Counted from the stretch's first letter, positions 34,030 to 47,991 are shown. The stretch is 64,000 bases of DNA from Dipteronia dyeriana (GCA_032871835.1 CM065301.1:21717291-21781290); one strand, 5' to 3'. The notes: a model not told the origin generated them from the letters alone. Program-made: numbers and translations.

Positions 34030-35325
34030 GTTGTCCCACGTTTGGCACGCCATTAGCTTGGGACGAGACGGTACAACGTGGGACAAAAATCATGAAAAAT
34101 TATCCCACCTCAGACCCTAGGCCAGACTTGTCCCATGCATATGACAAGTTTGGAAAAGATATTTTTGCCCTCAAATCTTCCAAAAATTGCAACTATATAA
34201 ATTAAAACCCCATCACTTTTCTCTATTCTCTCTTCTTTCTTCTCTCATCTTCTCTTCTCTTCTCTTCTCTCTCCAACACGATCATTGTTCTTCTCTCCAA
34301 ACCGTCACAACTCATCACCGACATGGTTTGCCGGTACGTGTGTACACCGTCAAACCATGGCCTCGATCTTCCCACTAGAGAACCCTCACCACTGAAACAA
34401 CACCCAAAACCCCTCCACGAAATCAATGGTTGAATCTGGTGGTGGATGGTTCTAGGTTTGATTGAAGCTGGATTCGGTATTGATGGTTGGGTTTGTTTAA
34501 TTTGGTGGTGGTTATAGTGGTAGATGGTACTGGGTATGATTGTGAACGGGGGTTTGGTTATGAACGGTGGTTTGGTGTTGACAATGATGGTGGGGTTTTT
34601 TTATTTGTTTTCGATTTGTTTTCAGATTTTGGAGCAATTTTTTTGATTTGTTGACGATGATGGTTTGGCGTTGACGATGATGATGATGATGGTAGTTTTC
34701 AATCAGTTTTTGATTTGTTGACGATGATGGCTGGGTTCGCATGAATTGGAGCAATTTTTTCATATGAACATTAACAGTGATGCTCCAGTGGGAACATAAT
34801 TTTTCCATAAAATTTTTCTTCCCTATTTGTTTTTCAGATTTTTTTCTTTGTTTGATTGATTTAAAAACATATAAATTATTAGGATGAATTTTATGGAATT
34901 GATTTGTTGTTTTTGTTTTTGAATTTCATTGAAGAAAAATGTAATTAGTTTTAATTAGTTTAATTAGTTTCATTGAAAATTTTCTTTGTTTAATTGTTTT
35001 TGTCCGTGGAATTTAATGATTTTTAATTAGTTTTAATTGAATAATATTTAATATTTTTCAAACTCAATGAAAGAATCCATAATTTGATCCAAATCTAGGA
35101 GGTTTTTTTTTCAAACTTAGTAAAATTGTTATAAACATTAGAAAGGACAAGAGGGGTACTCTGGTCATTTGAACCTCTTATCTCGTCATGTCCCAGTCAT
35201 ACCAAACGCATAACAGTACATTTAACAATTTTTTCCCAGACCTTTCAAACACAATACAGAACAACCGTTCTCGTCCCGTCCCACCTTGTCATATCCCATC
35301 TTCGTGCCAAACGCACCCTAAGTAC
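34030..35325. mobile_element. Possible non-autonomous TIR transposon
   Basis: The left end has CGTTTGGCACG then GGGACGAGACGGT; the right end has CTCGTCCCGTCCC then CGTGCCAAACG in inverse order. The right edge GCACCC meets TAA. The interior has a long CT-rich tract (34213-34280) and GATGATG repeats. The ends are diverged and the left edge is uncertain. PIF/Harbinger is possible from GGGTGCGTTTGG and TAA. Confidence 0.42.
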
Positions 35326-35949
35326 GTTCTGATCAAAGATTGAAAGCTTACTTTGGAATTCTTAAAGCAATAATACTATGTGCAATTTGTAACCCTCTAT
35401 CGACAATTATCTATAGGGCTCAAAAAAATATTGGCACTATATGGAGGGGGTTGTTGTGCAAATATCACAACTTTACTTATGTATGTCTAAAATGCACAAT
35501 TTAATGTGATCAAACGAAAATACCCTGAATTATTGAAAAAGAGAGAAAGTTGTTGTTTTCAAAGTCTGAGAAAAGCAAGAGTGAGTAAGAAACCGATGGA
35601 AAACTAATCTACAGCAACGAAATCGACGGCGAAGTGACTGGAATGAGAGAACATCAGATTTGTTGAGATCGACAGAGGTAAGTTCAGTTAGTTTTTTTTT
35701 TCTCGATTTTGTTGTTCATAACCTGTAATTGCATGTTAGACTTGTGTTTTGTTGATTGAAATTTTAGATTGATTAAAATTGTAGATTAGGGTTGAATGAG
35801 AGATATGAGAATGATTGTGGTTTAGGTTAGGGTTTGAAATGAGGTTGAATATCTATTGAGGAAGATGAAATTCTAGGTATCGAGGATTTTTTATTTGAAA
35901 ATTAGGTTTAGTTAAATCGAGTATTTTTTAAAGTGAAATCGAGGGTTTT

Positions 35950-36600
35950 TGGAACAAGATCGAGGTTTTTTTTTCAAATAATCGAAGATATTTTTGAAAA
36001 AATTGAGCATTTTTTAAAAGATCGAGAATTTTTCAAAGGATCGAGAATTTTTCAAAGGATCGAGAATTTTTTTCAAAGGATTGAGAATTTGTTTCAAGGG
36101 ATCGAGAATTTTTTCAAAGGATCTAGAATATTTTTCAAAGGATCGAGAATTTTTTAAAGGATCGAGAATTTTTCAAAGGATCGAGAATTTTTCAAAGGAT
36201 CAATAATATTTTTCAAAGGAACGAGAATGTCATTCAAAGGATCAAAAATGTTTTTCAAAGGATCGAGAATTTTATCAAAAGATCGAGAATATTTTTTAAA
36301 GGATCGAGAATTTTTCAAAGGATCGAGAATTTTTCAAAGGATCGAGAATTTGTTTCAAAGGATCGAGAATATTTTTCAAGGGATCGAGAATATTTTTCAA
36401 ATGATCAATTTTTTTTTAAAGGATCGAGAATATTTTTCAATAGATCGAGAATATTTTTAAAGGATCGAGAATGTTTTTTAAAGGATCGAGAATTTTATCA
36501 AAGGATTGATAATATTTTTCAAAGGATCGATAATATTTTTCAAAGGATCGAGAATATTTTTCAAAGAATTGAAGAGTTTTTTTAAAACATTCGAGACTTT
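35950..36600 (+). repeat. GGATCGAGAAT tandem array, left arm of MULE
   Basis: About 30 tandem units of 18-22 bp with consensus AAAGGATCGAGAATTTTTC. It lies just upstream of the splice acceptor and ATG of the DUF1985 gene (36661), so it is probably in a 5' intron or leader. Open frames through it give FKGSRIF/IENLFQR repeats and are artefacts. Confidence 0.9.
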
Positions 36601-36660
36601 TAATAGATGCAACCGAGTTTTTTTTCAGTTTACTTATGTTTTGTTTCTATTACACTGCAG

Positions 36661-38302
36661 ATGAGGAGCAGGTTGAAGGATTTCCCTAAAACTCTAGAAG
36701 GAGATTGGTACAAGGGAAAACTGACTCGACACGACCATTTTGAAGCCCTCGCCCGTATAGACGATGAACTGAACCGGGTCCCTGAAGATTTTGCTGTTGA
36801 GGACCGGTGTTGGTTTATGGCATACCGTTTCAGGCATTTCATGTCGAGGCACCGGGAGAAGAAGTTTTCGGGTGGTGTTATCCTTCGGCTGTTGTTGTGG
36901 GAGTTGGACTATAACGGGCCAACTGGTGAGATGCGGTTCCTGTTATGGAACCATTTGGTGATGTTTTCGAAGGTGGAATTTTACCTTATCACCGGATTAC
37001 GTTTTGGAGTCGTACCGGACACGAGCCTGTATGCAGCAGTGGAGAATGACATACATCAGCGGTACTTTCCTGGAGCTGATGAGGTATCGTTCAAAGAGTT
37101 GATGGTTGATCTCACCCTCAGAGAGTTTCAAGAGGTGTGCAATGTTATGAAGCTCTGCCTCATCTTCATGTTGAATGGACGAGAGATTCAAGATTTCAGT
37201 TTGGCAGTTTCGGTTTGTGAAGGACCTCGTTGCCTTCGATGCGTTACCGTGGGATGCTCACGTCTATAGGCATTCTATTTGGTCATTCAAGCAGGTGTTA
37301 CCCTGGCGACGTGAGAAGAGACGCCAGTAGTCACATGGCACTGATGTACATACCGTAGAGGGGTCCAAACTTACGGTCCATCACATGCCCTCTTGGTAAG
37401 AACTTTGAATTACAACATGTACTTTATTTTTTGTGTCCTCAATTTTTTGGATTCTAATCGTACTTATCTCTGATGTAGGTATTTGCATTCGAGGTGATCT
37501 CAGATCTGGGCATCCAGTTTGGCGACCGGAAGGTTACAAAAATTTCTCCCATTAAGTTAAAGTGGTAGTTGACCAAACAACCGAGAAGTTGGCCAAGATT
37601 TTCGGTGCTAGGGTATTTTTTTAATTTGTTAATCGTTATAGTAGTTACTATGTTTACAATGACAATCCTCTAACTAAGCTTTCAGTTGTTTGTGAGGACG
37701 GAAATTATGCCCACAGCAGCTGAGACGGAGGCACCGTACTTCTTAGGGCTAAGCGAGGGTGGAGCCTGTATGTAAAGGATGAAAGGGTTCACCTTTCGAC
37801 TTTGGTCCTTGATCAGACTACAACTGGTGGGAGCAGTGGAGAGGGTTCCGAGGAGAAGGGTAGGGGTGGGAGGCCCAGTGAGACTGAGGCATCTGACCCA
37901 GAGGGTCCGGGTTTTAACGCCATGGACACTGATGGATCTGAGCCGTCTCTTCGGCGAGTGAGGCACAGAAGGGTTCAGTTTACCACCCCCGGACATGCTG
38001 CATCTAGAGGGGATTCTCGTGCCGACATTGGACGTGATATGGAGGTAAGTTGGGAAGATAGTTTTGTTTTTATTAACGCAACCTGTTGATTGTTTTAGTA
38101 CTATCAATATTGACATGATTTCAGGCCCCGTGGGAACATCAGTTCAACGAGTTACGTTAAGCACTTCGGAAGAGTAAGGATGATTGACAACAACAACACC
38201 CGAAATTGCTGGATATGATCCGGAAGAGCGAGAAAGATTAACAGTATCATCACCGGGAGTTGCTCGCATTGATCGAGGGGCTTCTGGGCTCGATGACGTA
38301 TA
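36661..38302 (+). pseudogene. MULE gene part 1: DUF1985 domain
   Basis: The start MRSRLKDFPKTLEGD follows a TTACACTGCAG acceptor at 36660. The DUF1985 hallmark VEFYLITGLRFG lies near 36970-37010, preceded by YRFRHFMSRHREKKFSGGV. A frameshift near 37195 moves the reading to RFVKDLVAFDALPWDAHV, followed by a TAG. Later exons about 37481-37565 (FAFEVISDLGIQFGD), 37690-38043 and 38125-38302 are separated by GT/AG introns, with stops in the last. DUF1985 is joined to Ulp1 proteases in plant MULE genes; its biochemical role is unknown. Copia 2 breaks the frame at 38303. Confidence 0.78.
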
Positions 38303-38694
38303 TGTAAGAACCCCGTTCACCGGTCGCGCAGCGGAACTAGGTTTTAATTTTTTTATACAGATCGTAATCTGTATCTGGGACCAGTGAACTTGGGGTCGTA
38401 TTTATTTTCAGAACAAATACATATACTAATTATTACACTAATAAAATATATATGTAAATACAGGAAATTGTAATCATTAATAAAAAATAAGATTAAAAGA
38501 ACCATACCAACGTTTAGAACCTCCTTCACTTCTTGTATTTCTCCTGGTATGTACCACTGATCTTCCTAGCTATTCCCAGGACTGGTAACTGCGTGTGGAC
38601 GCGTCACGGTTCTCAGAAACTTAAGATAGAGGATGTAGATAAAAATATTTTGAAAAAACTTTTTCTTCTTGATATTGGTATTCAACACTTGCAC

Positions 38695-38732
<38 letters not shown>

Positions 38733-40297
38733 ATATATAAAAAAAACTCACACCTTTTCTTCAAAAATCGTATCAGGTATATATTTTTAATGCTTTTGAC
38801 CAAAAACAAAAAAAAACTTCCTCTTTACGTTTTACCAAAACCAAAGCCAAACCTATATATATATATATATGCGTGAAAACGCACATCACCTTTATATATA
38901 TCAATATATATCACATATATAAAGATTTAAAAACAATCTAATCAAATCTAATTTGATTTTTAAAAACTTTCAAATAAAAAAATATCTCATATCTTTTATT
39001 CGATTTTAATTTTGAATTCAAAATTTTTAAATTCAAAAATAAAATTATTTAATAAAATAAAATAATAACATTATTTTATTTTATTCAAAAATAAATATCA
39101 ATATACACCCTCCATTTAATGAGTAATAACATAATTAAATAATCTCATTATTTAAGTTATTTAATCACCATTATCTATTAATTAAATAATCGCATTATTC
39201 AATTAATTTCCGAATAAATACGTGTCACTTTCGTAACACAATTAACTGGACAATCCATTTAATTAACCGTGACCCTTGTTATCTAAATCGATCGGGCTAG
39301 CAAAGGGACCTAATGGGCCCACAGTATTTTAAGCTCCAATAATCCTCGGAATCATTAATTAAACTCTTTAATTAATATTCCTTGATTATTAACTCCGGTG
39401 TCATTCCACTAAAAACCCGAAGCTGCACTCTCTCAACTGCAAACGTTTTTACACAGACCGATACAACTCGGTGTCCATCAATAGAGCTATTACATATGGT
39501 GTGATCCTCCACAGTAGTTCATAATTAGAGCTGGGTCATAATGTCTGTTATACCCTTCTAATTACATATATCCTTTAAGTACCATTGATTCTCTAATGGA
39601 CAATAAATCCTATTTTCTCACGGAATTAGGAGATCGCTCATATTGTCTAATCCCCGAATCAACCCTTAAGGGAACTACCATATACTTCTCACAAGAAGGA
39701 GTTGATTCCATTATTTTGCACAAACCTTCCCAGCCACAACCCAAACCGCAATCCCAACATACGGAGTATATTGATCAGGAAATGCATCTGACCTCACCCA
39801 TGGTATATCAAAGACCACGATCTAACCTGAAGGAGTCGATAAGACACTCAGGATTAAGATCACCCACATATAGCCATCATTAGTTGATATATATGAATCT
39901 CATCGGTAAACGGATCTTGGTGTGAGATTCATATAGATCATGGCCCAGTCCTATATGATCACATCATACAAGGTGCCTTCATTCCCATATCTCATATGAA
40001 TGATTCAGGATAGAATCACTGTACATTACGGAATGGACCGAAGCTATAGATTAACCACAAATAAAGTACCCATCTTTATTTGCTATCTATGTACTCTTTA
40101 GATTGCACGTCTCTTACTGTATCCATCTGTATATGACACTCATATACACAGTTCGAGATTACATCCAGCAATCCATGATGTTAATATGTACACAAGTTTA
40201 TAAAATAAATAACATAACAATAATGAATTGAACTTTTCTTTTTATTTACTTCATAAATCCATTTACAAATTACATGCTTAGGGCATAAAACCCAACA
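38303..40297 (-). repeat. Copia 2 3' LTR
   Basis: A 1995-bp LTR (TGTAAGAACCCC...CCCAACA on the plus strand). It carries a (TA)n tract at 38697-38730 and several near-palindromic AATTAAATAAT segments near 39110-39240. It is collinear with 45884-47832. No gene inside; short ORFs are chance. Confidence 0.9.
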
Positions 40298-40308
40298 ATC
40301 TCCCACTT
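40298..40308 (-). other. Polypurine tract of copia 2
   Basis: The minus strand reads AAGTGGGAGAT directly before TGTTGGG, the start of the 3' LTR. The same tract recurs at 47833-47843 next to the other LTR. Confidence 0.8.
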
Positions 40309-40311
40309 GCA

Positions 40312-43300
40312 CTAAAGCATGTGAGGCATGTCTCGTAACCTTAGACCACCTAGACCATCTAGGTGACCCGAAAACACTTTTGCCAGAAAGGTCTTCATAA
40401 ATGGATCATCATGATTGTCTTGTGAGGCTATCTTGGTGAAGATCATATCTCTTCTTTGCACTATCTCTCTGATGAGATGATACTTTCTCTCTATATGCTT
40501 CCATCTCTTGTGGCTTCTTGGTTCTTTGAAATTAGCCACAGCACCACTGTTATCACAATAAAGTGTGATGGGTTTATCCAAGTCTGGAATAACTTCCAGA
40601 TCACTCAAGAACTTACGGAGCCAAACAGCCTCTTTATCAGCTTCACAAGCATCTACATATTCGGCTTCCATGGTGGAGTCAGTAATACAAGATTGCTTGA
40701 TACTTCTCCACACAATGGCTCCACCTCCTAGGGTGAATACCGATCCAGACGTGGATTTTCTAGAATCCTTGTCTGACTGAAAATCAGAATTCGTGTATCC
40801 TAACGGGATCAAATCATGTTCGGAATACACTAGCATATAATTTATCATTATCTAAAGATACTTGAAAATAGTCTTGACAGTAACCCAATGATCCAATCCT
40901 TGGTTGGACTGGTATCTGCTGACTACTCTCACTGCATAGCAGATGTCCGGTCTCGTGCATAACATATCATACATGAGACTACCAACTGTTGATGCATAGG
41001 GAACACGTTTCATATCCTTAACTTCTTGATGTGTCTTAGGACACTGTTTTTTAGACAAGTGAACTCCATGTCTGGAAGGTAAATTACCTTTCTTAGAGTT
41101 CTGCATCAAAAATCGCACAAGAATCTTGTCGATATATGATGTCTGAGACAGTGCTATAAGTTTGTTCTTACGATCCCTTATAAGTTGGATCCCTATAAAA
41201 TAACTTGCCTCTCCCAAATCTTTCATTTGGAATTGGCTAGCCAGCCAGCCCTTTACATCAGACAACACTCCCACATCATTCCCAATGATTAGGATATCAT
41301 CTACGTATAAGACCAAGAAAACTATTTTTTTATCAATGATGCGCTTATAGACACAAGACTCATCGACATTCTGCTCGAAGCCATAGGTTTTGATCACATC
41401 ATCAAATCTAATGTTCCAAGATCTAGATGCTTGCTTAAGTCCATAGATGGACCTTTGCAGCTTGTAAACCTTTTGCTCTTGATCTGGAGACACGAATCCC
41501 TCTGGTTGCATCATATAGATGCTCTCATCAAGATTGCCATTCAAGAATGCAGTCTTGACGTCCATTTTCCAAATTTCATAATCAAAATAGGTAGCAATGG
41601 ATAAGAGAATCCTAATAGACTTAAACATGGCTATTGGCGAGAATGTCTATTCATAATCGACCCCCTCTTTCTAGGTATAACCCTTGGCCACTAGCCTTGC
41701 CTTGAAGGTCTCTACCTTCCCGTCCACTCCTCTATTTCTCTTGTAGATCCACATACACCCAATGGGTTTTACCCCATCCGGTAAGTCTAAAAGATCCCAG
41801 ACTGAGTTAGAGTACATGGACTCCATCTCGAGATTCATGGCTTTAAGCCATTCCTCTTTATCAGGATCTTCCATTGCATTCTTAAATGTCAATGGATCAT
41901 CCACACTATCAACAGAGACAACACCTTGTCCCTCACCTATAGCTAAATAGCCATTCAGGTTGTCTCACAACCCTCTCACTACGTCTAGGTGGTAGTGTAT
42001 CCTGATCAAGAACCATCTGACTCTAAGATGTTTGTGGATCAACAACTCTTGTTGATGAAGCACTAGTCTTACCAGGCTCCAACTCATTTAATACAATCTT
42101 GGAACTAGGTTTATGGTCACTAATGTAATTTTCCTCAAGAAACATTACATTTGTCGATACAAATACTTTGTTATCTTCAGGACTATAGAAGTGTCCACTT
42201 CTGGTCTCCTTGGAGTATCCTACAAACAGGCAGACAACAGACTTGGAGTCTAGCTTTCCAGTTCTGTTCTTCAGCATGTGTGCTGGACACCCCTATATGC
42301 GGAAATTTCACAAACTAGCTTTACGACCATTCCACAACTCTAGGGGAGTCTTAGGAACAGATTTGGATGACACTACATTCAAAATGTATACCGCTATTTG
42401 TAACGCATATCCCCAGAAGGAATTTGGTAATGATGTGAAACTAATCATAGATCTCACCATTTCCATTAGGGTTATATTTCTCCTCTCCGCTACACCATTT
42501 TGCTGAGGTGTACCGGGAGGTGTGAGTTGGGAAACTATCCCATGATCGACCATGAAGTCTTTAAACTCTTGGTCAAGGTACTCACCTCTATGATCCGATC
42601 GTAGTGACTTGATAGTCCTACCTAATTGATTCTCAACTTTAGCTCGAAATTCTTTGAACTTTTCAAATGTTTCCGACTTTCGTTGCATCAGGTAGACGTA
42701 TCCATATCTTGAGTAGTCATTTATAAAGGTGACATAATACTCATAACCACCCATAGCTTTAACATTCATCGGTCTGTAGACGTCTGTATGTATATGCTCT
42801 AGTGATTCTTTAGCTCTAAGCCCTTTTCCAGTAAAATGTCTCTCAGTCATCTTACCTTACAGACAAGATTCGCAGATAGGTAAGGTGCCAACCTTTAACT
42901 CACTTAAAGGTCCGTTTTTTACTAATCTGTCTATCCGGTCATGGTTGATATGACAAAGCCTTAGATGCCAGAGATACGTGTCATTATCTGGAGAAATCTT
43001 ATGTCGTTTAGTTTTTGGTTTTTCAACCTTAAACATTTCGGTGTTGAGCAGTGTAGTATGTATTAACGGTCTTAACACATACAAATTGTTTTCATTAATT
43101 CCTGAACAAATATTCAGACCATTCTTTCCAATAATAACAGACTTATTATTAAAAGAAACATAATATTTTTGTTCTAACAACTTAGAAACGGAAATCAAAT
43201 TCCATGTAAATCCAGGAATATAAAAAACATTGTTTAATAATAAAAAACTATTATTATTACAAAATTACAATCTTATTGCTCCTACTGCTTTGGCTGATAC

Positions 43301-44304
43301 GACATCCCCCGACCCACACGCATTGAGAAGACTTCCTCCTCTAGTTGTGTCCAAGAATCAGTCCACCGCAAAGAAAAACAAACATGATTAGTGGCCTCCG
43401 AATCAACTATCCAGGGTGAAGAATCATCTTCCACTAAACAAGATTCAAGAACAAGTAAATCATATTTACCTTTCATCTTTTTCTTCTTGGCTACCTCCTC
43501 TAGATACTGAGGACAGTTTCTCTTCCAATGCCCGACCTTGTTACAATTGAAACATTTTATTTTGTCTTGGTCAGTGGAGGTGCCTTCTTTCTTGGGTTTG
43601 GGCTTTCTTGGGTTTGGGCTTTCCTTTTGCCTTCCCATCGGACTTTTTCCTCTTCTTATTATTAGAGGAAAATGGTTCGGCAATATTTGCCTCACCGGTC
43701 TTGCCTTTGTTGTCCTTAATCAAGGACTCAAAGGTAGCGAGCTCATTAAGCAACTGTGTAAGACTGAACTTTAACTTGTTCATCCTGTAGTTGCTTTTAA
43801 ACTGGACGAAACTCTTCGAAAGAGTCGTCAGTATGATGCTCACCTGACTAGGTTCGTCAATGACCCCACCATTGACTTCTACCTTGTTGAAGTAGGACAT
43901 CATGCTCAGGACATGTTCCCGAACTGACGTTCCTTCCTTCATACGAGCTAGCATAGCGGAACGAATAGCTTCATGTCGCTTTTGCTCGGAGGGCTGCTGA
44001 GCATAGCTTGCAATGACTCCATGATTTTGAATGCTGAAGTCATTGCTTCGTGCTTTGTGACAAGCACATCTGTCATAGATGCCAACAGATATGTTCGGGC
44101 CTTCTCATCAGATGAGACCCATCGCTGGTATGCCTCACGAACAGTTCGTGTGGCATTGGTAGTAGGCGCTGGAGGACATTCCTCCGTAAGCACAAACTTG
44201 AGGTCTTTGGTGACCAATATTGCATTAATATTAAGTTTTCACTTTGTGAAGTTATCACCAGTTAATTTGTCGTTTGCGAGAATTTGAAGTAATGCAGAAG
44301 ACAT
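40312..44304 (-). pseudogene. Copia 2 gag-pol polyprotein remnant
   Basis: Gag starts at 44304 (MSSALLQILANDKLTGDNFTK); the next codon is TGA where tryptophan (TGG) is expected. Zinc knuckle CFNCNKVGHWKRNC (about 43560). The protease DSGAT box reads DSEAT (about 43410). GAG-pre-integrase LWHLRLCHINH and the integrase core ([28 protein letters not shown]) span 43198-42300. RT 41904-40852 carries KARLVAKGYT, DVKTAFLNG, YGLKQASRSW and an intact YVDD (LYVDDILIIGND). RNase H 40848-40312 has YTNSDFQSDKDSRKSTSG, MEAEY and CDNSGA. Several stops separate the blocks, so it is not autonomous, but it is better preserved than copia 1. Confidence 0.9.
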
Positions 44305-45869
44305 TGCTGAAATAAATAAAACATTCATTCAGTCATTTATTTAAAACAAGTGCGGGTGCTTTGGTAATAATTTAAACATGATGCATGGACATGTTTAACG
44401 AACTAGAACTACCTTAAAAAGTAGTTACCATACCACGACAATCTAACATACCACAAAAAAGTGCCGCCTTAGGGGCGGTCAAATCTTTGCATGTTGGACC
44501 GAGACATTCTCAATCAAATGATATTCTAGGATAACTCTTATTCCATATCATTCAACCATCGTTTATTCAGTCAGGTTTTTAATTAACAAACTTAATCAAA
44601 AACTTCGTGAGTGTAACCCACCATTTCAGATCTCACGAGCTTAACTCGAGAATTGCCGCCTTAGGGTCTGTCAATCCCGAAATACCCAAAAAAATCCTAT
44701 CCGTTAGGAAGTCAACCTTGGTATTAACCTTTGTGGAAACCCTCCTTAGGGAGGACGAAAGCAAAGTCGTCACGAGGCCCCACTCGGATCTCACGGTGTT
44801 GAACTAATGATGGAGACCGCGGGATATATATGTCATATATCCCTCTCCCACTCACTATTTTAAAACTAGGGTTTTCTATTATCCATTAATGCACCTAGAC
44901 TCTACTGATCAAACGGCTAAGTTTAATCAAGTTATCTAGTACATTAACTAATTCATTATTAGAAACAAGTTCTAATTAACTAATAAATTATTAATGATTT
45001 GTAACAATTAAAAAACTAATCTATTAGTGAATAATCTAAGTCTTTGTAAACTATTTACTAAGCTCAGATTATTATGAAAATGTTTAACAAGTTTTAACTA
45101 TTAAATCTCTAACACAATATTCGGTTCATTTATAATTAGGCAATTAACCAAATTAATCCTAATTACTATAAATGACCCTATTAATTTAACTTATTAAACT
45201 CTTTAATAACTATATTAATATTAATGAGAATTACCAAGTTTTTTTTTACAATTAAAAAAAAACTAATCTCATTTTCATAGCCAATTTATGTATTTACCCA
45301 TTTTAATCACATTAATATATATATATATAATATCAGACTATGATGCATGTATAACATATCAAATATATTTATGTAGGCACATCTAATATAAATGACATAC
45401 GTATGCATGACAATGCTTTTTATCATCACATAATATAAAACATACATGAATTGACTGAGTACTGTGGATTATTTAACCTAAAAAAAATTAGAATTTAAAA
45501 TTACAAAAATACCCCCAAGGCATTCCTTGGTCTTCTTGTAATTTCCAAGTCTTCCAGTCTCTTCAGGTCACCTCGATTCATCTCATGAATCTTTCTTCGT
45601 GATTTTTCCAGGTCTTCAATATAGGTTACATTTTTATTTTTATTTTTTACAATACAATTACAGTAAAATAAAAATAAAAATAATAATAATTATACAACCC
45701 ATAAACCCTAAATCCACAGTACCATATAATTAACGATCAATCATGTTTTTGTAATTTTTTTAAAAATTAATATACATACAAAAACATCATACAGTCAATT
45801 TAAATCGTGCCTACACAATCATACATACAGGAGCATCGAAAACAATTTCATGTTCCGAAAATAAAATTG
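44305..45869 (-). other. Copia 2 long untranslated leader
   Basis: About 1.6 kb between primer site and gag with no coding signal. AT-rich, with many TAATTAA-type segments. Two GCCGCCTTAGGG(G/T)C motifs occur about 190 bp apart (44465, 44655). Confidence 0.6.
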
Positions 45870-45883
45870 GCTCTGATACCAAT
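45870..45883 (-). other. Copia 2 primer binding site
   Basis: The minus strand reads ATTGGTATCAGAGC next to the LTR, matching the initiator Met-tRNA 3' end. Confidence 0.85.
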
Positions 45884-47832
45884 TGTAAGAACCCCGTTCA
45901 CCGGTAGCGCAAAGGAACTAGGTTCTAAATTTTTTATACATATCGTCATCTGTATATGGAACTAGTGAACTTGGGGTCGTATTTATTTTTGAAACAAATA
46001 CATATACTAATTATTACACTAATAAAATATATATGTAAATACAGGAAATTGTAATCATTAATAAAAAAGAAGATTAAAAGAACCATACCAACGTTTGAAG
46101 GCTCTTTCACTTCTTGTATTTTTCCTGGTCTGTACCACTGATCTTCCTAACTATTCTCGGGACTAGTAACTGTGTGTGGACGCATCATGGTTATCAGCAA
46201 CTTAGGATAGAGGATGTAGAGAAAAATATTTTGAAGAAACTTTTTCTTCTTGATATTCAACACTTGCACCAAATATATATATATATTCACACACCTTTTC
46301 TTCAAAAATCGTATCAGGTATATATATTTAATGCTTTTGACCAAAAACAAAAAAAAAACTTCCTCTTTATGTTTGACCAAAACCAAAACCAAACCTATCT
46401 ATTGATTTTAGTCGAAGTATATATATATATATCTCACATATATAAAGATTTAAAAACAATCTAATCAAATCTAATTTGATTTTTAAAAACTTTCAAATAA
46501 AAAAAATATCTCATATATTTTATTTGATTTTAATTTTGAATTCAAACTTTTTAAATTCAAAAATAAATATTTTATTTAATAAAATAAAATAATCACATTA
46601 TCTTATTTTATTCAAAAATAAATATCAACATACACTCTCCATTTAGTGAGTAATAACATAATTAAATAATCTCATTATTTAAGTTATTTAATCACCATTA
46701 TCTATTAATTAAATAATCGCATTATTCAATTAATTCTGAATAAATACGTGTCACTTTCGTAACACAATTAACTGGATAATCCAATTAATTAACCGTGACC
46801 CTTGTTACCTAAATCGATCGGGCTAGTAAGGGAACCTAATGGACCCACAGTATTTTGAGCTCCAATAATCCTCGGAACCATTAATTAAACTCTTTAATTA
46901 ATATTCCTTGATTATTAACTCCGGTGTCATTCCACTAAAAACCCGAAGCTGTACTCTCTTAACTGCAGACGTTTTTACACAGACCGATACAACTCGGTGT
47001 CCATCGATATAGCTATTACATATGGTGTGATCCTCCACAGTAGTTCATAATTAGAGCTGGGCCATAATATCCGTTATACCCCTCTAATTACATATATCCT
47101 TTAAGTACCATTGATTCTCTAATGGACAATAAATCCTATTTCCTCACGGAATTAGGAGAGCGCTCATATTTTCCAAACCACGAATCAATCCTTAAGGGAA
47201 CTACCATCTACTTCTCACAAAAAAGAGTGGATTCCACTATTGTGTACAAACCTTCCCAGCCATAAGCCATAAGCCAAACCGCAATCCCAACATAGGGAGT
47301 ATATTGAACAGGAAATGCATCTGACCTCACCCATGGTATATCAAAGACCACGATCTAACCTGAATGAGTCGATAAGACGCTCAGGATTAAGATCACCCAC
47401 ATATAGCCATCATTAGTTGATATATATATGAATCTCATCGGTAAACGGATATTGGTGTGAGATTCATATAGATCATAGCCCAGTTCTATATGATCACATC
47501 ATACAAGGTGCCTCCATTCCCATATCTTATATGAATGATTCAGGATAGAATCATTGTACATTACGGAATGGACCGCAGCTATAGATTAACCACAAATAAA
47601 GTACCCATCTTTATTTGCTATCTATGTACTCTTTAGATTGCACGTCTCTTACTGTATCCATCTGTATATGACACTCATATACACAGTTCGAGATTACATC
47701 CGGCAATCCATGATGTTAATATGTACACAAGTTTATAAAATAAATAACATAACAATAATGAATTGAACTTTTCTTTTTATTTACTTCATAAATCCATTTA
47801 CAAATTACATGCTTAGGGCATAAAATCCAACA
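45884..47832 (-). repeat. Copia 2 5' LTR
   Basis: A 1949-bp LTR collinear with 38303-40297, differing by scattered substitutions and small indels, for example a shorter (TA)n at 46275. Confidence 0.9.
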
Positions 47833-47986
47833 ATCTCCCACTTGCACTAAAGCATGTGAGGCATGTCTCGTAACCCTAGACCATCTAGGTGACCTGAAAC
47901 CACTTTAGCCAGTAAGGTCTTAGTAAACGGATCAGCATGATTGTCTTGTGAGGCTATCTTGGTGACGATCACATCTCATCTCTGCA
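47833..47986 (-). pseudogene. Extra polypurine tract and RNase H tail beyond the copia 2 5' LTR
   Basis: The sequence matches 40298-40460 (the end of pol plus polypurine tract) but sits outside the 5' LTR, where flanking DNA is expected. Similarity ends at TGCAGTAT against TGCACTAT, at the MULE junction. Compared with the pol copy it keeps ADPLTK-like coding (GCTGATCCGTTTACTAAG) where pol has changes, so it comes from a different copy. Confidence 0.75.
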
Positions 47987-47991
47987 GTATA

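Larger units (their letters stand above)
38303..47986 (-). mobile_element. Ty1/copia retrotransposon 2, nested in the MULE
   Basis: On the minus strand: RNase H tail and polypurine tract (47833-47986), LTR (45884-47832), primer site, gag-pol (44304-40312), polypurine tract, LTR (38303-40297). GTATA flanks the whole insertion (38298-38302 and 47987-47991), and the MULE frame continues across it. The extra tail on the 5' side is abnormal. Confidence 0.88.

Noticed and set aside
34187..34426. Possible host gene with a CT-rich leader
   Set aside because: Only about 60 codons, no continuation by splicing, and inside a probable non-autonomous TIR element.
35933..36460. ORFs encoding FKGSRIF and IENLFQR repeats
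   Set aside because: Frame is kept only because many repeat units are multiples of three; the array lies upstream of a splice acceptor and shows no protein family.
35950..36600. CRISPR-like array of direct repeats
   Set aside because: Units are contiguous with no unique spacers, in a plant genome inside a transposon.
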